From: DASXTB01 sp036505615
GTDB lineage: Bacteria; Acidobacteriota; UBA6911; JACQSX01
Length of the DNA stretch: 9,123 nucleotides
Assembly: GCA_036505615.1 (NCBI GenBank)
Contig: DASXTB010000271.1
Location: forward strand, 1 to 9,123
Direction: 5' to 3'
Below the pieces are notes generated by a model that had not been told where the DNA came from, made no database searches, and worked only from the letters and a program-made list of their open reading frames with translations. Positions 5,649 through 9,123 of this stretch are shown here, piece after piece. How positions within the stretch are numbered: position 1 is the first letter of the stretch; each line of letters starts with the position of its first letter. The translations under genes and the position numbers were made by a program.

Positions 5649-6377
5649 ATGCAACAATTCATTACTACCAAAATCCCGGGCGGATACCGGGTAGCACACG
5701 CCGATGACCCGAAGATCTTCTTTGCGGTCACAAGACCCAACGGCAAGATGCTCTGCACCTGTTCGGATTACCAGAACGCGCCGGTTGGCACTTGCGATCA
5801 CATCGCAGAAGTGATCGCGCAGCATGGCCGCTCTGCTGGCGAGCGCAAAGGTCAGGCAAAGGCGCCGGCCATTCCGGAGATTCGCAAGACGGCCACTGCT
5901 TGGTTTCTGGAACACCCATTCCGAGTTGACCAGATCAAGGTCAAGGATGGAGTCAAGTACATCGATGGCGCCAGCGTCATCCAACGCCTCAACGACGTTC
6001 TTGGCACGGCCAACTGGTCATTTAGGATCCTTGGCGAGCCGATCCAACTGCAAGAGGAGGTGATTGTCCGCGGCCGGCTGACTGCCTGGATTGGCGACAG
6101 GAAAGTGGTTAAGGAGGACTTCGGGGCACACGAATATGCGCGCAAGAAGTCGGACAAATCGATCATCTCACGCAGCGACACGATCAAGTCGGCCACCACA
6201 GACTGTATCAAACGCTGCGCCCATCAGCTTGGCGTCGGATTGCACTTGTACTCCAAGGACGGCTCGTTTCGGTCCTTTCGTCTAAGTCGCTCCGAAGTTG
6301 CAGCGCAGGCACAGACCAATCCGCACCCATCGACGGCAAATCCGCGGCCAGAAGAGAGTCGCAAGGAGGCAGTATGA
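5649..6377 (+). CDS. SWIM zinc finger fused to a Rad52/Rad22-type annealing domain
   Basis: 242 residues; AAGGAGG lies 4 bases before the ATG. Residues 30-55 carry a SWIM-type zinc site, C-x-C-x10-C-x-H (Cys36, Cys38, Cys49, His51). A basic linker follows at about 60-80. Residues about 104-205 match the Rad52/Rad22 single-strand annealing fold: YIDGASVIQRLNDVLGTANW (family pattern of a substrate-loop helix followed by G-x-x-W-S), then VRGRLTAWIGDR, then IKSATTDCIKRCAHQLGVGL (the conserved helix with K-x-A-x-T-D-x-x-K-R). The tail from 213 is polar and probably disordered. Proteins of this superfamily bind single-stranded DNA and anneal complementary strands in repair or phage recombination. 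The N-terminal SWIM finger is an addition likely to bind DNA or protein. It overlaps the next gene by ATGA and sits beside the strongest DNA hairpins of the window. The Rad52 assignment is confident at superfamily level. Confidence 0.85.
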   Translation: MQQFITTKIPGGYRVAHADDPKIFFAVTRPNGKMLCTCSDYQNAPVGTCDHIAEVIAQHGRSAGERKGQAKAPAIPEIRKTATAWFLEHPFRVDQIKVKDGVKYIDGASVIQRLNDVLGTANWSFRILGEPIQLQEEVIVRGRLTAWIGDRKVVKEDFGAHEYARKKSDKSIISRSDTIKSATTDCIKRCAHQLGVGLHLYSKDGSFRSFRLSRSEVAAQAQTNPHPSTANPRPEESRKEAV

Positions 6378-6997
6378 ACTCAGTGAACACCTATGTTGTT
6401 GCCAGCCAGATTTTGTCCGGACGATTCCGGAAGTTTCATGTCTCCGAGAATCCACCGGGATATCTCGAAGAGGAACTGACCCTCAATCAGGACCTCCAAG
6501 AACGGCAGTTGCGGGCATTCGCAGCTTCTTTAGATCGGCTCTATGAAGTGATTGAAGAAGCGATCTACGGCGATGGTTCTTCGTCTGTAGAAGAAGGCAA
6601 GGATCCCGAGTCTGGCGCAACCGATCAGAAGGAGGGAGAAGCAAATACGAGCGGGGGAGGGGAACCTCCCCCACAGCCACCCGCTGAAAAGAAGGCTGAG
6701 CATCGCTGCATGCCGTACTACCGGAGGCCGGATAGCTTCAACCGCGACAGCTACTCGGACGGGCGCTTGGTTGTCACGCAAGATTCGGCCGGCTTCCAGG
6801 TGATGGACACGGTCGTAAACAAGACCTTCCGGGTGGAGCTCGTCCACGGGCGCTGGGTGGGCGCCTGCAGTTGCGGCATGGATAAAGGCCCGCCGCCGTC
6901 CTATCAGTGCCCCCATCAAATCGCCGTGCGCAGTCTGCTGTTTAACCGTGTATGGTTTGGTAAGCGGTACAGGCGCAGATGGCGAGGGTGTCGGTAA
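6374..6997 (+). CDS. SWIM zinc-finger protein, second gene of the operon
   Basis: 207 residues from ATG 6374, which overlaps the previous stop (ATGA) and has AAGGAGG just upstream. The N-terminal 65 residues form a soluble, helical unit (QERQLRAFAASLDRLYEVIE). Residues about 66-110 are a low-complexity Glu/Gly/Pro linker. The C-terminal part (about 128-192) is a second SWIM-like module: a hydrophobic FRVELVHGRWVGACSC segment followed by a Cys-Pro-His, giving Cys165, Cys167, Cys179 and His181 (C-x-C-x11-C-x-H). The end is strongly basic (KRYRRRWRGCR), consistent with nucleic-acid binding. Having two SWIM sites on consecutive genes suggests a joint DNA transaction with the Rad52-like protein. 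The N-terminal region is not recognised. A hairpin at 7011-7037 lies 14 bases after the stop. Confidence 0.8.
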   Translation: MNSVNTYVVASQILSGRFRKFHVSENPPGYLEEELTLNQDLQERQLRAFAASLDRLYEVIEEAIYGDGSSSVEEGKDPESGATDQKEGEANTSGGGEPPPQPPAEKKAEHRCMPYYRRPDSFNRDSYSDGRLVVTQDSAGFQVMDTVVNKTFRVELVHGRWVGACSCGMDKGPPPSYQCPHQIAVRSLLFNRVWFGKRYRRRWRGCR

Positions 6998-7435
6998 GAG
7001 CACGGCGACAGATCCCCGGCTCGAAAGGGCCGGGATCAGTTAGCGCACCCAAGTGGGGAAAGTTTGGAATAGAGGAGCGTCATTCCCTAGCCTGAACCAC
7101 AATTCTAACCAGCAGACCCACAATTCGGGAATGCAGGACCCCTGAGCGCAGAAACTGGAGAGGTCGTAGACGCAATTTGTCAGTTGGGCCAATTAGCTTT
7201 CCAAAAAAGATGCCGTCGGTATCAGAGCAGCGACCCCTCAGAATCGAACCTTGCAGCGGCGGATCTCAAGAGCTTTGGCTGATAAGCCGCTACCTGGCTG
7301 GGCTGATTTGTCCTGGAATTTTGGAATTGAATTGGCACGCAAGAAAAAATTTGCTGAGTCGTTAATTCCTGCCGTTTTTTGGGAATAATGACAATAGTGG
7401 TTGATACGGCCCTCAGCCAAGTATGAAGGTTGCCG
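6998..7435. other. Intergenic region, no gene recognised
   Basis: About 440 bases between the SWIM operon and the promoter of the sigma operon. It holds the hairpin at 7011-7037 and an inverted repeat CATTCCC (7081-7087)/GGGAATG (7127-7133) enclosing two copies of CCACAATTC. An AT-rich tract follows at 7310-7400. No frame has an SD plus a plausible product. Confidence 0.5.
7011..7037 (+). terminator. Hairpin after the SWIM operon, weak terminator
   Basis: GATCCC-CGGC (7011-7020, one bulged base) pairs with GCCGGGATC (7029-7037) around the loop TCGAAAGG. The stem is strong, but no T-run follows. It could be a factor-assisted terminator or an mRNA 3'-end stabiliser. Confidence 0.4.
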
Positions 7436-7464
7436 TTGACGCTGCTTGATCTTTGTTTTATAGT
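7436..7464 (+). promoter_or_regulatory. Sigma-70 type promoter of the sigma factor/ATPase operon
   Basis: TTGACG (7436-7441) and TATAGT (7459-7464) are separated by exactly 17 bases. Each hexamer has five of six consensus bases. The site is about 100 bases upstream of the ATG at 7567, leaving a 5' leader of roughly 95 bases. It looks like a housekeeping promoter rather than an autoregulated ECF one. Confidence 0.6.
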
Positions 7465-7566
7465 TTAAAACTGACGGTGGTTCACGTAGAGGCCCAAAGA
7501 GTGGCCCGTAAATAAGTGAACAACTTGGATGTGAGCCTCCGCCACAGTGTACAAAGGAGGCCACAA

Positions 7567-8208
7567 ATGGCCACGAAAACCGTCGAGACTGAAGTCTCTC
7601 TTCTCAAAATAGCCGTCTCAAGTTCCGATCAATCTGTCGCCGTTTTGAACCAACTCTGTTCTCGCTTTGCGCCCATGGTCGCCAAGTTGGCACGCGATCT
7701 CTCTTGGGGCCCTGAATCACGTCGCGAACTGCGCCAGGAGGGGTATGTGGCCTTACTGGCCGGACTGAAGTATTTCGATCCTCATGCGGGCGCGTGCCTT
7801 TCGACCTTTCTCTATCACAGGATCCGTGGCCGGATGCTGCATTGGCGTCGCGACGAGCGCCAAGCATTGACGCTGGCGCCCATCAGCCATCGAAGTAACG
7901 TCGTCTCACTTTACGAACCCATATTGGGAGATGGAAATGACACGCTGTTCATGGCGGACATCGTGGAAGACGATACCTTGTCTGCGCGTCCGGACGACCG
8001 AATTCATTCTTCTGTTCTTCGAGATGTGGTTGCTGGCACTTTGAGAATGATCTCCCGGCGGCAGAGCGAAGCTCTTCGCCTGCTCTTCTGGGACGATTTG
8101 CAGGCGTCCGAAATCGCGGAGCGACTGGGCGTTTCTAGGCCGCGAGTCACGGTTATGGTGCAGGCAGCGCTTTCGAACCTGCAGGGGAAGCTGAGTCATG
8201 CATTTTGA
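7567..8208 (+). CDS. RNA polymerase sigma-70 family factor
   Basis: 213 residues from ATG 7567. The start is chosen because AAAGGAGG lies 6 bases upstream; the open frame extends back to a GTG at 7516 without an SD. Region 2 covers about residues 27-100: ELRQEGYVALLAGLKYFDP is region 2.1/2.2, and STFLYHRIRGRMLHWRRDER is region 2.3/2.4. Region 4 covers about 150-210, with a helix-turn-helix LQASEIAERLGVSRPRVTV. The region 2 style (EGYxALLxGLKYFDP, F-x-T-F) resembles group 3 alternative sigma factors more than typical ECFs, with an acidic linker between domains. It heads an operon with a small ORF and a GHKL ATPase, so it may direct transcription of a module-specific regulon. No anti-sigma domain is recognisable, although GHKL folds are used by kinase-type anti-sigma factors of the RsbW/SpoIIAB kind. 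Confidence 0.85.
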   Translation: MATKTVETEVSLLKIAVSSSDQSVAVLNQLCSRFAPMVAKLARDLSWGPESRRELRQEGYVALLAGLKYFDPHAGACLSTFLYHRIRGRMLHWRRDERQALTLAPISHRSNVVSLYEPILGDGNDTLFMADIVEDDTLSARPDDRIHSSVLRDVVAGTLRMISRRQSEALRLLFWDDLQASEIAERLGVSRPRVTVMVQAALSNLQGKLSHAF

Positions 8209-8305
8209 TGTATTTCCCCTGTGTCGAAACGTGGGCCGGCACCGGTGGACGAACGACTGCCCCACATATATCCAGTGGCCCCAATACGGGCCCGATAAGG
8301 AGTAA
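8198..8305 (+). CDS. 35-residue ORF bridging the sigma factor and the ATPase
   Basis: ATG 8198 lies 11 bases inside the end of the sigma gene. It is preceded by AGGGGAAG (9-base spacing). The TAA at 8303-8305 is only 3 bases before the ATPase ATG. The peptide begins MHFDVFPLCRNVGRHRW and continues through DCPTYIQWPQYGPDKE. It has two Cys, two His, two Trp and three aromatic/Pro pairs, an unusual composition that could form a small metal-binding or binding-peptide unit. The tight fit between two genes on the same strand supports a real coupled gene. No homologue is recognised and no database check was possible. A 5-bp hairpin (8277-8281/8288-8292) precedes the SD of the next gene. Confidence 0.4.
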   Translation: MHFDVFPLCRNVGRHRWTNDCPTYIQWPQYGPDKE

Positions 8306-8308
8306 ATC

Positions 8309-9123
8309 ATGAGGACAGGTAAGGGAGTGAGTAAAGAGGCAGCGGTCGTGGCGTCGACCGGAGTATTTGATGATACAGAATACGAACGGCAGCACAAGTA
8401 CGTGGAGGAACTGAAAAGAAAAGGTGAAGCCAGTTTTAGCCTTGTGGCAACTGAGACTTTTGTTGAAGGGATGCGAGACAGCGGCTACAAATCCACTGGA
8501 ACTGCTATCGACGAGTTCGTGGATAACGCAATTCAGGCGCAGGCGCAGCGTGTTGACATCGTATACACGGTGGAGAATCCTGACGCAAATAAGCACGAGA
8601 TCGGCGATATCGCGGTTGTTGACGACGGACACGGGATGGAGCCGGATATGATTCGGGCGGCGCTATTATGGGGTGGAACCCATCGCGCGAATGATCGCAG
8701 GGGTTTCGGTCGGTATGGTTTCGGGTTGCCCAGCGCTGCTGTCAGTGTCGCGAAGTATTACGAGGTATACTCTCGGACGGATGGGTCTGGGTGGCATAGG
8801 GTTGTCATTGACCTTCCTGAGATCGGTGCCGGCAAGTACACGAATGACAAAGGGATCGTTGTTGCACCGCCGGCTCAGAAGGCGGACCTGCCTGATTTTG
8901 TCAAAAAACAGTTGGGAAAGCGCGAACTTGAGCACGGGACGGTCATCCTTCTGTCTCGACCTGATCGGCTTAGCACCGGATTCAGGAAGCCAAACGGGTT
9001 CCACAAGAATATTATGCAGCACCTCGGTTTGGTATACCGTCATTTCCTCCGTAGTTGTGCGATTTATGTAAATGGTGAGAAGGTTCAGCCAGTTGATCCT
9101 CTGTTTCAGGATCCTGCTGCACG
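8309..9123 (+). CDS. GHKL-family (MORC/MutL/Hsp90-like) ATPase, N-terminal part
   Basis: ATG 8309 with AAGGAG six bases upstream. 271 complete codons are read before the window ends. The Bergerat ATP-binding fold is complete: N box AIDEFVDNAI with Glu69 and Asn73, G1 box VVDDGHGM (Asp105-Gly109), and G2 box GFGRYGFGLPSAA (Gly132-Pro141). A further motif, EHGTVILLSRPDRL (about 208-221), follows the core and resembles the last strand of the domain. After 240 a possible S5-like region starts. The family uses ATP-driven dimerisation. The MORC-like prokaryotic members are known from predicted restriction- or defence-type operons, while Hsp90 and MutL are other relatives. The C-terminal partner domains lie outside the window, so the exact class cannot be settled. 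Operon context is a sigma factor and a small ORF. Confidence 0.85.
   Translation, partial: MRTGKGVSKEAAVVASTGVFDDTEYERQHKYVEELKRKGEASFSLVATETFVEGMRDSGYKSTGTAIDEFVDNAIQAQAQRVDIVYTVENPDANKHEIGDIAVVDDGHGMEPDMIRAALLWGGTHRANDRRGFGRYGFGLPSAAVSVAKYYEVYSRTDGSGWHRVVIDLPEIGAGKYTNDKGIVVAPPAQKADLPDFVKKQLGKRELEHGTVILLSRPDRLSTGFRKPNGFHKNIMQHLGLVYRHFLRSCAIYVNGEKVQPVDPLFQDPAA

Noticed and set aside
7053..7142. GTG-started short frame after the SWIM operon
   Set aside because: It is short, has no SD, and covers an inverted repeat with duplicated CCACAATTC, which suggests non-coding DNA.
7229..7310. tRNA-like sequence on the minus strand, with GGTTCGATTC and an AGCC/GGCT arm
   Set aside because: Acceptor ends do not pair, the T-stem has two mismatches and there is no 5-bp anticodon stem, so at most a chance resemblance or a very decayed tRNA.
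7516..7566. Upstream GTG start adding 17 residues to the sigma factor
   Set aside because: It has no SD, whereas AAAGGAGG stands six bases before ATG 7567.

Overview
The window is a 9.1 kb accessory-type stretch of moderately GC-rich bacterial DNA. It has leaderless or SD-preceded bacterial genes, short operons and several decayed gene fragments. No ribosomal RNA, tRNA, CRISPR array, transposase or integrase was found. Protein types (a GH25 muramidase, SWIM zinc-finger proteins, two alternative sigma factors, a YihY/BrkB remnant) fit a soil-type Gram-negative lineage. Acidobacteriota is my weak guess; nothing here is decisive for taxonomy.

Layout. 1-327 (+) is the 3' end of a gene ending in a bacterial SH3-like domain. 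It abuts, tail to head, the 5' stub of an HD-hydrolase gene (321-461, -), which looks like a recombination scar. 462-929 holds hairpins and degenerate open frames. 930-1259 (+) encodes a small unrecognised protein whose reading frame stays open upstream without a start. 1445-2096 (+) is a GH25 lysozyme with one frameshift near its C-terminus. 2333-2761 (-) encodes a helical unknown protein. 2913-4318 (-) is a two-gene unit: a two-pass membrane protein and an ECF-like sigma factor, joined by an ATGA overlap. It begins inside the tail of a multiply frameshifted YihY/BrkB gene (about 4315-4690, -).

4740-5600 has no credible gene. It is a mosaic of GC-rich repeat modules and large inverted repeats, ending in a run of three strong hairpins, one of them built from three nested stems. 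Immediately downstream is a two-gene operon (5649-6997, +): a SWIM zinc finger fused to a Rad52/Rad22-type strand-annealing domain, then a second SWIM protein that overlaps it by 4 bases.

The last part (7436-9123, +) is a compact operon with a good sigma-70 type promoter. It encodes a second sigma-70 family factor, an overlapping 35-codon ORF, and a GHKL (MORC/MutL/Hsp90-like) ATPase cut off by the window end. This operon and the structured-DNA/SWIM-Rad52 block are the best candidates for something undescribed. One guess is a mobile or plasmid-derived module with its own annealing protein and an ATPase system controlled by, or controlling, a sigma factor. That link is inference from adjacency only.
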